The position numbers and the translations under genes are program-made. Positions 24,054-32,252 of a stretch of DNA of 47,668 bases are shown here, in pieces. The notes below the pieces were generated by a model. It made no database searches, was not told the DNA's origin, and worked only from the letters and a program-made list of their open reading frames with translations. The number at the start of each line of letters is the position of its first letter. The stretch's first letter is position 1. This DNA is from an uncultured Mediterranea sp. GTDB lineage: Bacteria > Bacteroidota > Bacteroidia > Bacteroidales > Bacteroidaceae. The stretch covers positions 1 through 47,668 of the forward strand of contig CALZEQ010000026.1 in the NCBI GenBank assembly GCA_945641355.1, written 5' to 3'.

Positions 24054-24716
24054 TCAGAACCAAGATTCATCTGCCTCACTGCTGCCGCCCCCTGAGGGTG
24101 CCGCCTCCTGAGGGTGCGACGCATCGCCGGACGCATCCAAGGAGTCTCCCTCCTGCACCGGCTCCCCTCCGTCACCCGCCATCAGCGTCAGTATGGCCCC
24201 CATGGGCACCTTGTCGCCGATGTTCAGCAGACGGCCCTGGTACTTCACGCCATACACCCAGTCGCGCTCGCCTGCCATGTACTCGATGGAGTCGAGCTTG
24301 AAGCCGGCAGCCAGCAGACGGGCCTCGGCCTGACGCAGCGAACTGTTGTCGGCCACATCGGGCACCTGCCGCAGGGGGATGTGGCGCGTATTGATGGTCA
24401 GGTAGATGATGCGTCCGGCCTTCACCCGCTGCCCTGCCGAGGGGGTATAGTCGAGCACACAGCCGGCGGGGCGGGACTTCACATAGCTGGAGTCTGCCAC
24501 CTGGCATTGCAGCCCCTTGTCGCGGAAGATGCGCTGCGCCTCGTCCACATCCAGATTCCTGACATCGGGTACCTGCACCGCCTCTCCGTGATGCGTATAG
24601 CGGTCCAGCCCCTGCAGTACCGCAAACAGGCCGCCAGCGACAACCAGCACCATGGCAAGGATATTGAGCCAGAAGCACTTGTTATGTCTGAAAGAGAAAA
24701 AATCTTTAATGGTCAT
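24054..24716 (-). CDS. PASTA-domain membrane protein
   Basis: 220 residues. A short cytoplasmic N-terminus, one transmembrane helix (about 15-37, LNILAMVLVVAGGLFAVLQG) and two PASTA domains: VQVPDVRNLDVDEAQRIF (about 48-110) and VPDVADNSSLRQAEARLLAAGFKL (about 117-180). An acidic Gly/Ser/Glu tail follows. PASTA domains bind muropeptides or beta-lactam-like ligands, but there is no kinase or transpeptidase domain here. It lies between the XRE-cupin gene and rluD. It probably acts in the periplasm at the wall; the partner is unknown. Confidence 0.85.
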   Translation of the reverse strand: MTIKDFFSFRHNKCFWLNILAMVLVVAGGLFAVLQGLDRYTHHGEAVQVPDVRNLDVDEAQRIFRDKGLQCQVADSSYVKSRPAGCVLDYTPSAGQRVKAGRIIYLTINTRHIPLRQVPDVADNSSLRQAEARLLAAGFKLDSIEYMAGERDWVYGVKYQGRLLNIGDKVPMGAILTLMAGDGGEPVQEGDSLDASGDASHPQEAAPSGGGSSEADESWF

Positions 24717-24764
24717 TTCATATTCCGTTGTTTTCTTGTTGTTGCTTTTTCCGTAACGCTATCC

Positions 24765-24792
24765 TTGGGCGGACACATAAGTCCGCCCCTAC
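24765..24792. repeat. GTAGGGGCGG-type palindrome
   Basis: GGGCGGAC-ACATAA-GTCCGCCC is a perfect 8-bp stem, flanked by TT on one side and CTAC on the other. It lies between the XRE-cupin and PASTA genes. Confidence 0.85.
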
Positions 24793-24808
24793 ACATTGAC
24801 CCTGCGGA

Positions 24809-25441
24809 CTACTGCGGTGTATAGATGACTGCCAGTAGCAGTGCGGACTGACCCTGATAGCCGTGGACATGATGCGGACAGGTAGAGGGGTAGCAGATGG
24901 AGTCACCGGGCTGCAGCAGATAGGTCTGCTGGCCGTAGACAATCTCTACCGTACCCTCCTGCACCAAGATAAACTCTTCGCCTTCGTGCGAAGAGAGGAC
25001 AAACTCGGCATCGGGTGGCGTGGGCTGCAGGCGGATGGCAAACGGCTGCAGACAGACGGCTCCACCCTGAGGTGCCAAGGAGTGGTACACCATGTGGCGG
25101 CGGCTACGCAGGTCGTTGTTGGAGAAGCTGACACCGGCTCCTTCCTCGGCCTGTCCTGCACGGCAGACCACCGGCTGAAGCGGGGTGACGGCGGCGGACG
25201 ATGCGGCATCGGCGGGAGCGGAGAGGTGGGGGTCGTCGAGCAGCGTGCCCAGACGCACCTCCAGCACACGCGCCAACTTGATGAGGGGAGCCAGTGAAGG
25301 CAGATCTTCACCACTCTCTATACGCTGAATCTGCAGGGGCGAAAGGCCCGAGCGCTGTGCCAACTGATCGACACTGAGCGAACGGTCGGCTCGTAGTGAC
25401 CGGATGCGGTTGCCTACGAAATTGGGGTCAGAGGTTGACAT
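24809..25441 (-). CDS. XRE-family regulator with C-terminal cupin domain
   Basis: 210 residues. An N-terminal helix-turn-helix (about 9-60, IRSLRADRSLSVDQLAQRSGLSPLQIQRIESG) is followed by an Ala/Pro linker and a C-terminal cupin barrel (about 120-207) with HEGEEFILVQEGTVEIVYG and LLQPGDSICYPSTCPHHVHG; the His and Glu residues could bind a metal or small ligand. This is the layout of repressors that sense a metabolite. A GTG at 25450 is in frame, but the ATG at 25441 matches the usual start. It lies between two palindromic repeats; its target is not evident. Confidence 0.85.
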   Translation of the reverse strand: MSTSDPNFVGNRIRSLRADRSLSVDQLAQRSGLSPLQIQRIESGEDLPSLAPLIKLARVLEVRLGTLLDDPHLSAPADAASSAAVTPLQPVVCRAGQAEEGAGVSFSNNDLRSRRHMVYHSLAPQGGAVCLQPFAIRLQPTPPDAEFVLSSHEGEEFILVQEGTVEIVYGQQTYLLQPGDSICYPSTCPHHVHGYQGQSALLLAVIYTPQ

Positions 25442-25485
25442 ATATTTCACGATTTTAGGGTTGGTATTATAATGGTTTTATAACT

Positions 25486-25559
25486 GTAGGGGCGCAACAT
25501 TTTGCGCCCTGATCCCGCTGCGTGCGGCTTTGGGCGGACACACAGATCCGCCCCTACAA
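25486..25559. repeat. Doublet of GTAGGGGCG-type palindromes in inverse orientation (REPIN-like)
   Basis: The left palindrome (about 25486-25512) has stem GGGCGCAA/TTGCGCCC; the right palindrome (25529-25559) has stem GGGCGGA/TCCGCCC. Their outer flanks are GTAGGGG and CCCCTAC, so the two face each other over 16 bp. The TAG of the right copy is the stop codon of the GatB/YqeY gene. Confidence 0.8.
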
Positions 25560-26009
25560 GGCTTGCAGGAGCTGGCGTACACGGGTGGATATCGTGCGTC
25601 CGTCGGCGCGACCGGCCAGGGCGGCAGTGGCTGCGGACATGACACGTCCCATATCCGACGGTCCGGCAGCACCCACCTCGCTGATGATACGCCGCAACTG
25701 CTCGTCCAGCTCCTCCGGTGTGAGCGGACGGGGCAGGTAGGCCTCCATCACCCGTACCTGAGCCAGCTCGGCCTCGGCCAGGTCGGCACGGCCCTGCTGC
25801 TGGTAGATGTCGGCCGCATCGCGACCCTGCTTCACCAGTTTCTGGATGAGCTTCAAGGCGTCGGCATCCGACAGGGTGTCGTTGGCTCCCGGTGCGGTCT
25901 TGGCTTCCAAAAAGAGTTTCTTTACATTGCGCAGCGTATCAAGTGCCACGCGGTCCTTCGCTTTCATAGCGGATTTGATGTCTTCGCTGATTCTGTCAAA
26001 TAGTTCCAT
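25554..26009 (-). CDS. GatB/YqeY domain protein
   Basis: 151 residues, all-helical, beginning MELFDRISEDIKSAMKAKDR and with the conserved LDTLRNVKKLFLEAKT and AYLPRPLTPEELDEQLRRII. The second half (VGAAGPSDMGRVMSAATAALAGRADG) matches the tail domain of the GatB amidotransferase subunit, the only part shared with tRNA-dependent amidation. The function of free-standing YqeY proteins is unsettled. It follows ftsZ by 14 bp, so it is the end of the division operon. Its stop codon TAG lies in a palindromic repeat. Confidence 0.88.
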   Translation of the reverse strand: MELFDRISEDIKSAMKAKDRVALDTLRNVKKLFLEAKTAPGANDTLSDADALKLIQKLVKQGRDAADIYQQQGRADLAEAELAQVRVMEAYLPRPLTPEELDEQLRRIISEVGAAGPSDMGRVMSAATAALAGRADGRTISTRVRQLLQAL

Positions 26010-26023
26010 AGCGTTGTTGTTTT

Positions 26024-27337
26024 TTAAAAGTTGATGACTGCATTCGTATCGTCGGTCCCGGCCCCATCGGCTGCGGCATCGGCGGGTGCGGCGAGGCGGG
26101 CAGAGAGCTGACGGATGGCCTGCAAGGCTGCCTTGTCGCGCAGATAGACGGGCGACTGGCTGACCATATCGGGAACCTCTGCCGTCAGCAGGTCTTCGGG
26201 CGTGAAGAGGTAGATGTGCCGGCGGCGCGGACGCTGGTAGCGGCGTCCCGTCTCCTTGCCATAGTATATTTCGCGGCGCTTGCGACGTGCCTCCTCTTCC
26301 TCGGCCATGCGCTCCAGTTCCTCCTCCGAGCGTGCGGCAAGGCGGCGGTCCATCTCCTGCAGGTGGATGTCGCGGATGCCGAAGCCGGTGGCCAGCAGGG
26401 TAATCTTGACCCGGTCGCCCAGCGACTCGTCGCGTTCCACGCCGTGCTTGGTCTCGATGTCGCGGCTGAAGCGGCTCATGAACTCCTTCACCTCCTCCAT
26501 CTCGTTCATCATAAGCTGGCTCTGCGAGCTATACGAGATGCAGATGGCCACCTTGCGAGCGTTGAAGATGTCGTTGTTGTTGAGCAGAGGCGAGGTCTGG
26601 GCATCCTGTATGGCTTTGCTGACGCGGTTTTCGCCCGTGCCGTAGCCGGTACCCATGATGGCCACGCCGCCGTCCTTCAGCACGGTGCGCACGTCGTTGA
26701 AGTCCAGGTTTATCTTGCCGTGCATGGTGATGATGTCCGCTATGCTCTTGGCTGCCACCAGCACGATGTCGTCGGCACGGTCGTAGGCATCCTCAAAGCC
26801 CATCTCGCCGTATATCTCGCTCAGCTTGTCGTTCTTCACCACGATAAGGGCATCCACGTGGCGGCTTATCTCCTCCACGCCGTCCAGTGCCTGGTCTATC
26901 TTCTTGTCGCCCTCCCACTGGTAAGGGATGGTGACGATACCCACGGTGAGGATGTCCATCTCCTTAGCCACACGGGCTATGACAGGAGCCGCACCAGTGC
27001 CCGTACCTCCTCCCATGCCGGCGGTGATGAAGACCATCAGTGTGCCGTCGGCCAGCCGGGCGCGTATCTCGTCCAGGCTGTTCTCGGCTGCTTCGCGTCC
27101 CTTCTCGGGCTTGTTGCCGGCCCCCAGTCCGGGACCCAGCTGCAGTTTGTCGGGCACAGGCGAGTCGCCCAGTGCCTTGGAGTCGGTATTGCACACCATG
27201 AAGGCTACGCCGTCGATGCCCTCGTTGTACATGTGGTTCACGGCATTGCAGCCGCCGCCACCTACGCCCACCACCTTGATGATCTTCGGCGAATCGGTAG
27301 GCAGGTCGTATTCTACTCGTATGCTGTCCATATTCAT
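26024..27337 (-). CDS. ftsZ: Cell division GTPase FtsZ
   Basis: Tubulin-like GTPase that forms the division ring. From the ATG at 27337 it has 437 residues: VVGVGGGGCNAVNHM (22-36), the nucleotide signature GGGTGTG (109-115), the T7 region NLDFNDVR and the C-terminal domain to about 330. After a charged linker (EEEEARRKRREIYYG and RRYQRPRRRH) comes SPVYLR (395-400), which resembles the conserved peptide bound by FtsA, then a further Ala/Asp-rich tail of 37 residues. The open frame back to 27394 begins with GTG inside the ftsA end, so the ATG is preferred. Confidence 0.95.
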   Translation of the reverse strand: MNMDSIRVEYDLPTDSPKIIKVVGVGGGGCNAVNHMYNEGIDGVAFMVCNTDSKALGDSPVPDKLQLGPGLGAGNKPEKGREAAENSLDEIRARLADGTLMVFITAGMGGGTGTGAAPVIARVAKEMDILTVGIVTIPYQWEGDKKIDQALDGVEEISRHVDALIVVKNDKLSEIYGEMGFEDAYDRADDIVLVAAKSIADIITMHGKINLDFNDVRTVLKDGGVAIMGTGYGTGENRVSKAIQDAQTSPLLNNNDIFNARKVAICISYSSQSQLMMNEMEEVKEFMSRFSRDIETKHGVERDESLGDRVKITLLATGFGIRDIHLQEMDRRLAARSEEELERMAEEEEARRKRREIYYGKETGRRYQRPRRRHIYLFTPEDLLTAEVPDMVSQSPVYLRDKAALQAIRQLSARLAAPADAAADGAGTDDTNAVINF

Positions 27338-27396
27338 ATATACAGATGTTTTTTTTATTTGATGTTCAGGTATGATGATGTACCGTTCACTCACTG

Positions 27397-28836
27397 TCAG
27401 TTCAGCTTGTCGTCGTCAAACAGCTCGCCCGATAGCTTGCCGATGGTACGTTCCAGCCAGTTGGGACCCCGCTGCTTGCGCTCGCGTTGCTTCCGCTGTT
27501 CGCGTTCGCGACGTTCACGCTCGCGGCGTTCACGTTCCTCGCGTTCGCGCTGCATGCGTGCACTGCGTGCTGCCTCCTCCTGCCGCTTCAGCTCCTCGTC
27601 GTTGCCGAAGATGTCAGCCGTATGGCCGTCCTCCTGTGCGGCAGCTGCCTGATTCGCCGTGGCAGCGGGTGCCGGCTGCTCCTGCAGGCAGCAGTTCTCG
27701 TCGCCCTTGGCCAGCAGTGCCAGCAGGGTGCAGTGGGTGGCATCGTGTGGCAGCAGGTCGGTGCATCCGTGCACGGTGGTCAGTATGGAGCGCACGCTCT
27801 TCACCTTCTCCAGCTTGCTGATGCGCCGCCAGGCCTCTTCCGTATTCCGCAGGTTGCAGGCACCACCTGTCAGCACCACGCCGGCCAGCAGCTTGTCTGC
27901 ATAGCCCGACAGCTGCAGCTGGTTCCATACGTTGGCCAGTATCTCTTCGGCACGGGCACTCACTATGTCGTTCAGCTTCTCCACGTCCACGGGACATCCG
28001 TCGGCAGCGGCTGTGGCGATGCCTTCTTCCTCCTCCGTCACCCCGTCGGGGCAGAGGGCGTTGCCATAGCGCAGCTTCAGTGCCTCGGCCTCTTCCTCCT
28101 CCATCTGCAGCGTAGTGATGTCGCGGGTGATGGTGCGCCCTCCCAGCGGCAGCACGCAGAGGTAGCGCAGCAGGCCCTGCTTGTACACGCTGACGGTGGT
28201 GGTGTCGGCACCCATATCCACCAGTGCACAGCCTGCCCGCCTCTCACCCTCCGTCAGCACGGCCTGGGCCAGTGCCAGCGGCGATACGAAGAGGTCGGCC
28301 AGCTGGATGCGTGCCTGCTGGAAGCTGCGCTCCAGGTTCTTCCTGAGCGAGGTACGGGTTACGATGTTGAGGAACCGTGCGCTGATGTGTCGTCCCGGCA
28401 CACCTACGGGATCGGCCTGCAGCGTGCCGTCAATGAGGTACTCCTGCGGAGCCACGTCCACCACGCAAGGCTCGACGGGCTGCATGGCCAGGTTCTCGTC
28501 GCCCATGGCATCCACCAGCTCCTGCGTGACGGGTGCCTCTTCGTCGGCTGTACGTTCCACGCAGTTGGTCACGGTGTGCAGCCACTGCCCGCCGATGCCG
28601 GCATATACCTTGGCAATGGAGTTGCCCAGCTGTCCCTCCAGCCTTGCCACAATGCTTCCCAAGGCTTGTGCGGCCTTGTCGATGTTGTAAACGCCCCCCT
28701 GTCGGACGAATGCCGTCGAGGGTTCCTGTGCATAGGCCAGTATCTGCAGGCTTCCGTCACTGTTCTTCTTGCCGGCCACTCCGGCCAGTTTGCACGAGCC
28801 CAGCTCGATAGCGGCTATGAAATCTGTTGTTGCCAT
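27397..28836 (-). CDS. ftsA: Cell division protein FtsA
   Basis: Actin-like protein that tethers FtsZ to the inner membrane. 479 residues: FIAAIELGSCKLAGVAGKK at the N-terminus, the SHS2 (1C) subdomain, LVDMGADTTTVSVYKQG (phosphate-binding loop) and VVLTGGACNLRN (adenosine motif). Residues 417-456 are nearly all Arg, Glu, Gln and Lys; the last 23 residues (NWLERTIGKLSGELF) form an amphipathic helix fit for membrane binding. It lies between ftsQ (25 bp) and ftsZ in the usual order. Confidence 0.95.
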   Translation of the reverse strand: MATTDFIAAIELGSCKLAGVAGKKNSDGSLQILAYAQEPSTAFVRQGGVYNIDKAAQALGSIVARLEGQLGNSIAKVYAGIGGQWLHTVTNCVERTADEEAPVTQELVDAMGDENLAMQPVEPCVVDVAPQEYLIDGTLQADPVGVPGRHISARFLNIVTRTSLRKNLERSFQQARIQLADLFVSPLALAQAVLTEGERRAGCALVDMGADTTTVSVYKQGLLRYLCVLPLGGRTITRDITTLQMEEEEAEALKLRYGNALCPDGVTEEEEGIATAAADGCPVDVEKLNDIVSARAEEILANVWNQLQLSGYADKLLAGVVLTGGACNLRNTEEAWRRISKLEKVKSVRSILTTVHGCTDLLPHDATHCTLLALLAKGDENCCLQEQPAPAATANQAAAAQEDGHTADIFGNDEELKRQEEAARSARMQREREERERRERERREREQRKQRERKQRGPNWLERTIGKLSGELFDDDKLN

Positions 28837-28861
28837 ATCGTTTCGTTCGTTTTTTGGTTTT

Positions 28862-29608
28862 TTAGTTTTTCAGTTCACGTCGGGTGCATATCACCTGGTT
28901 GCCAAACTCCACGCTGATGCGCCGGTACTTGTTCCACCCCACCTTGTTGAGCCCTTGCTCGTAGAATCGCTTCAGGCGATCCAGCTTCTGTTCCACCTGC
29001 TCCAGCCGTCCCAGGTAGACGATGTGGTCGCCCACCCGAGGCACCAGCTCCACGGTGCGGTCGGCCAGCACGTGCAGCTGCTCGGTCTGCGCCTGCCAGA
29101 AGGCATCCTTCTGCAGGTAACAGGCAAAGGGGTAGAGCACGCCCGTGGCATACGTGCGGTCTATGTGACCCGTAGCCACCACCAGCCGGGCTGCGTTCTT
29201 GGCATCGACAGGCATCACCCGTCCCTTGTGGTCCACGTAGTAGTCCTCGCCACCGTCGCTCATGACGCGCAGTAGGGGGATGCGCTGGCTCACCTCCACG
29301 CAGACGTGTGCGTCGGGGGTCTTGTAGCACTCCACGTTGTCAATCAGCGGATGGGGTGCCAGCACCTCCTCCAGCGTGCGGGTGCGTATACGATCCATCT
29401 CCTTCCCTTCGGGGCTGATGCCCTGCTGCTTCAGCATCCGTTTCACCTCGGCCTCAGTGATGAATCCGGCATAGGTGCTGTCGCGTATCACCAGCTGTAT
29501 CCCCTGGCAGACTGTTCCCACAGGCCTCCGGTTAAGGAAGGTGACAGCCGCTATCAAGTAGGCCACCACCAGCATCAGCGTCAGCAGCAGTACTATTCGT
29601 CTCCACAT
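28862..29608 (-). CDS. ftsQ: Cell division protein FtsQ
   Basis: Bitopic division protein linking early and late divisome parts. 248 residues: a single membrane segment near the start (IVLLLTLMLVVAYLIAAVTFL), then a POTRA domain (LVIRDSTYAGFITEAEVKRML, about 40-110) and a beta domain with VEVSQRIPLLRVM and YYVDHKGRVMPV. The in-frame start at 29614 is TTG; the ATG at 29608 is used. Its 5' end overlaps murC by 16 bp. Sequence conservation is low in this family, so the position between murC and ftsA supports the call. Confidence 0.92.
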   Translation of the reverse strand: MWRRIVLLLTLMLVVAYLIAAVTFLNRRPVGTVCQGIQLVIRDSTYAGFITEAEVKRMLKQQGISPEGKEMDRIRTRTLEEVLAPHPLIDNVECYKTPDAHVCVEVSQRIPLLRVMSDGGEDYYVDHKGRVMPVDAKNAARLVVATGHIDRTYATGVLYPFACYLQKDAFWQAQTEQLHVLADRTVELVPRVGDHIVYLGRLEQVEQKLDRLKRFYEQGLNKVGWNKYRRISVEFGNQVICTRRELKN

Positions 29609-30978
29609 AGGCAAGCCTTTATCAGTTGGGGCACACGTGCATCCAGGTCACCGGCTCCCAGCACCACCAACAGTTCCACCTGCCGCTGTGCCAGCAGTCC
29701 GGACAGCTCCTCTTTCAGACAGATGTCCTTACGGATGCCGGGACGCAGTGCATCGTATATCAGGCGGCTGCTGACGCCGGGGATGGGTTCTTCGCGTGCG
29801 GGATAGATTTCCGTCAGTATCACCTCGTCGGCCAGCGAGAGGCTCTTGGCAAAGTCGGTGTAGAAGTCGCGCGTGCGGCTGTAAAGATGCGGCTGGAAGA
29901 GGGCCGTGAGCCTGCGTTCGGGATAGAGGCGTCGCAGCGAGCGCAGGCTGCGGTCTATCTCAGCCGGATGGTGTGCGTAGTCGCTCACCACCGTCAGGCG
30001 GTCGCTCTTCAGGCGGAAGTCGAAACGCCTCTCCACTCCGCTGAAGGTCTCCATGGCCGCCTTCAGCTCCTGGTCCGTCACTCCGCACAGGTGGGCCAGC
30101 GCCATGGCGGCTATCCCGTTCTCAATGTTGATGTCCACGGGTACGCCCAGCTTCACATCGGCGATGCGTATATCGGGCGCCACCCAGTCCATCACAATCT
30201 CACCGCCGCCTATACGTATGTTTTTGGCATGGAAGTCGCCCTCTTCGCGGTCGTAGGTATAGAAGCGGACACCGGGCTGCAGGCAGGGCTGTAGTTCCAA
30301 TCCCCGATGGACAATCAAGGCGCCACCCGGCTGTATCAGACCGGTATAGTGGCGGAAGCTCTCCAGATAGGCCTCCTTGGTGCCGTAGATATCCAGATGG
30401 TCGGGGTCGGTAGCGGTGACCACACTGAGCCAGGGCGAGAGCCAGTGGAACGAGCGGTCATACTCATCGGCCTCTATCACCGTATAGGGGCTCTGCTCGT
30501 CGGTCAGCAGGTTGGTGCCGTAGTTGTTTGATATGCCTCCCAAAAAGGCCGTACACCCCACGTGCGACTGCCGCAGCAGGTGGGCCGTCAGCGTGCTGGT
30601 AGTGGTCTTTCCGTGCGTACCGGCCACACATACACCCCGGCTGCTTCGCGTAATCAGTCCCAGCACCTGCGCCCGCTTCAGCACGCAGAAGCCGTGTGCG
30701 CGGAAGTATTGCAGCTCGGCGTGCTGCGTCGGTATGGCCGGTGTGTAGACCACCAGTGTAGTCTGCGCATCGCGGCAGCAGTCAGGAATCAGTGCCACAT
30801 CCTCCTCGTAGTGTATCTGTGCCCCCTCGGCCTGCAGCTGCGCCGTCAGCGGGGTGGGCGTGCGGTCATAGCCGGCCACCTGCCTGCCACACTGCAGGAA
30901 GTAGCGTATCAGGGCACTCATGCCTATGCCGCCGGCTCCCACAAAATAGACCGCCTTTGTCTCTTCTATCGTTATCAT
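29593..30978 (-). CDS. murC: UDP-N-acetylmuramate--L-alanine ligase
   Basis: Adds L-Ala to UDP-MurNAc in the cytosol. 461 residues of the Mur ligase family: N-terminal Rossmann motif VGAGGIGMSALIRY (13-26), ATP loop GTHGKTT (120-126), EADEYDRSF, and the C-terminal DYAHHPAEI and LFQPHLYSRT motifs typical for MurC. Length is normal. Located between murG and ftsQ. Confidence 0.96.
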   Translation of the reverse strand: MITIEETKAVYFVGAGGIGMSALIRYFLQCGRQVAGYDRTPTPLTAQLQAEGAQIHYEEDVALIPDCCRDAQTTLVVYTPAIPTQHAELQYFRAHGFCVLKRAQVLGLITRSSRGVCVAGTHGKTTTSTLTAHLLRQSHVGCTAFLGGISNNYGTNLLTDEQSPYTVIEADEYDRSFHWLSPWLSVVTATDPDHLDIYGTKEAYLESFRHYTGLIQPGGALIVHRGLELQPCLQPGVRFYTYDREEGDFHAKNIRIGGGEIVMDWVAPDIRIADVKLGVPVDINIENGIAAMALAHLCGVTDQELKAAMETFSGVERRFDFRLKSDRLTVVSDYAHHPAEIDRSLRSLRRLYPERRLTALFQPHLYSRTRDFYTDFAKSLSLADEVILTEIYPAREEPIPGVSSRLIYDALRPGIRKDICLKEELSGLLAQRQVELLVVLGAGDLDARVPQLIKACLCGDE

Positions 30979-31007
30979 GCGTCCGTTCCTCCTCTCAGTT
31001 TTTCCTT

Positions 31008-32174
31008 TTATCGTTTTACATCTGTTCCTTCATCTGCCAGCCGGAGCACCTCTATGGCTATCTCGCGGGCTGCATCCGGCCGGGCCAGCTGCCCGATGTT
31101 GCGGGCCAGCTGCTGCAAGGCATCGTCGTCGGCCACCGTCTGCCACACCAGCGGCAGCAGCTTCTCGCCGGCCTCGCTGTCGGCCAGATAACGGGCCGCC
31201 TGTTTCTGCACCAGTGCCATGGCGTTTTTGGTCTGATGGTCTTCGGCCACATTGGGCGATGGTACCAGCAGAGCCGGCTTGCCCAGCAGACAGAGTTCGG
31301 CTATCGATCCCGCTCCGGCACGCGACACCACCAGCTGTGCCATGGCATAGGCTGCCGGCATCCGGCTGATAAAGTCCGTCACATAGAGGTTGGGCATGCT
31401 CTGTACCCGTCCGTTGCGCACCGCCTCACCCGTATAGGCCGACAGCTGCTGCCTTACCTGGTCGATGTACACCTTACCCGTCTGCCAGATGAACTGTACC
31501 TCGGGATGCTGCTGTATCAGCGGCAATCCGTCGCACATCGTGCGGTTCAGCGTACGCGCTCCCAGACTGCCTCCCAGCACCAGCACCGTCTTCTTGCGGG
31601 CATCCAGCCCGAAGCAGCGGGCCGCCTCCTCCCTGTCCACAGGTGCCTCCGTGAGGTTCTGTCGCACGGGGTTGCCGGTCAGCTGTATGCGGTCGGCCGG
31701 GAAGAAGCGCTCCATGCCTTCATAGGCCACACATATCCGCCGTGCCTTGCGTGCCAGCAGACGGTTGGTCACTCCGGCATACGAGTTCTGCTCCTGTATC
31801 AGCGTAGGTATGCCCATCTGGGCCGCCATCTTCAGTGTAGGTCCGCTGGCATATCCCCCTACCCCCACAGCCACCTGCGGCCGGAATTCCTTTATCAGCT
31901 TACGGGCCATCCATTGGCTGCGCAGCAGCTTCCAGGCCACAGCCACGTTTTTCCACAGATGCTTTCTGTCCAGTCCGGCTACGGGTAGTCCCACGATGGG
32001 GTATCCTGCATCGGGCACCCGCTGCATCTCCATGCGCCCTTCGGCCCCCACAAACAGGATGTCGGCCTGCGGACGCAGCTGGCGGATGGCTCCGGCAATG
32101 GAGAGGGCGGGGAATATGTGTCCCCCCGTTCCTCCACCGCTGATGATGATACGTGTCTTCGTATCCTTTTCCAT
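31008..32174 (-). CDS. murG: UDP-GlcNAc--undecaprenyl-PP-MurNAc-pentapeptide GlcNAc transferase
   Basis: Makes lipid II from lipid I on the inner face of the membrane. 388 residues, GT28 family: GGGTGGHIFPALSIA (13-27), GVGGYASGPTLKMA, TLIQEQNSYAGVTNR, VLGGSLGARTLN and the UDP-GlcNAc site SRAGAGSIAELCLLGKPALLVPSP. Length is normal. Between ftsW and murC; the 78-bp gap to ftsW holds a palindromic repeat. Confidence 0.96.
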   Translation of the reverse strand: MEKDTKTRIIISGGGTGGHIFPALSIAGAIRQLRPQADILFVGAEGRMEMQRVPDAGYPIVGLPVAGLDRKHLWKNVAVAWKLLRSQWMARKLIKEFRPQVAVGVGGYASGPTLKMAAQMGIPTLIQEQNSYAGVTNRLLARKARRICVAYEGMERFFPADRIQLTGNPVRQNLTEAPVDREEAARCFGLDARKKTVLVLGGSLGARTLNRTMCDGLPLIQQHPEVQFIWQTGKVYIDQVRQQLSAYTGEAVRNGRVQSMPNLYVTDFISRMPAAYAMAQLVVSRAGAGSIAELCLLGKPALLVPSPNVAEDHQTKNAMALVQKQAARYLADSEAGEKLLPLVWQTVADDDALQQLARNIGQLARPDAAREIAIEVLRLADEGTDVKR

Positions 32175-32201
32175 ACTCTTTCCTTTCTATATTTATATTG
32201 G

Positions 32202-32243
32202 TGTCCGCAAAGGGCAGACTCATAAGTCTGCCCCTACGGACAG
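32202..32243. repeat. Nested palindrome, variant of the GTAGGGGCGG family
   Basis: The inner stem GGGCAGAC-TCATAA-GTCTGCCC keeps 8 bp of pairing although it differs from the other copies at one base on each arm (compensatory change). An outer pair TGTCCG/CGGACA encloses it. It lies between ftsW and murG. Confidence 0.8.
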
Positions 32244-32252
32244 GATTATCGT

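Noticed and set aside
30792..31988. 398-codon plus-strand open frame opposite murC/murG
   Set aside because: Antisense to clear murG and murC genes; composition (His, Pro, Arg, Cys-rich) is that of a shadow frame, no ribosome site.
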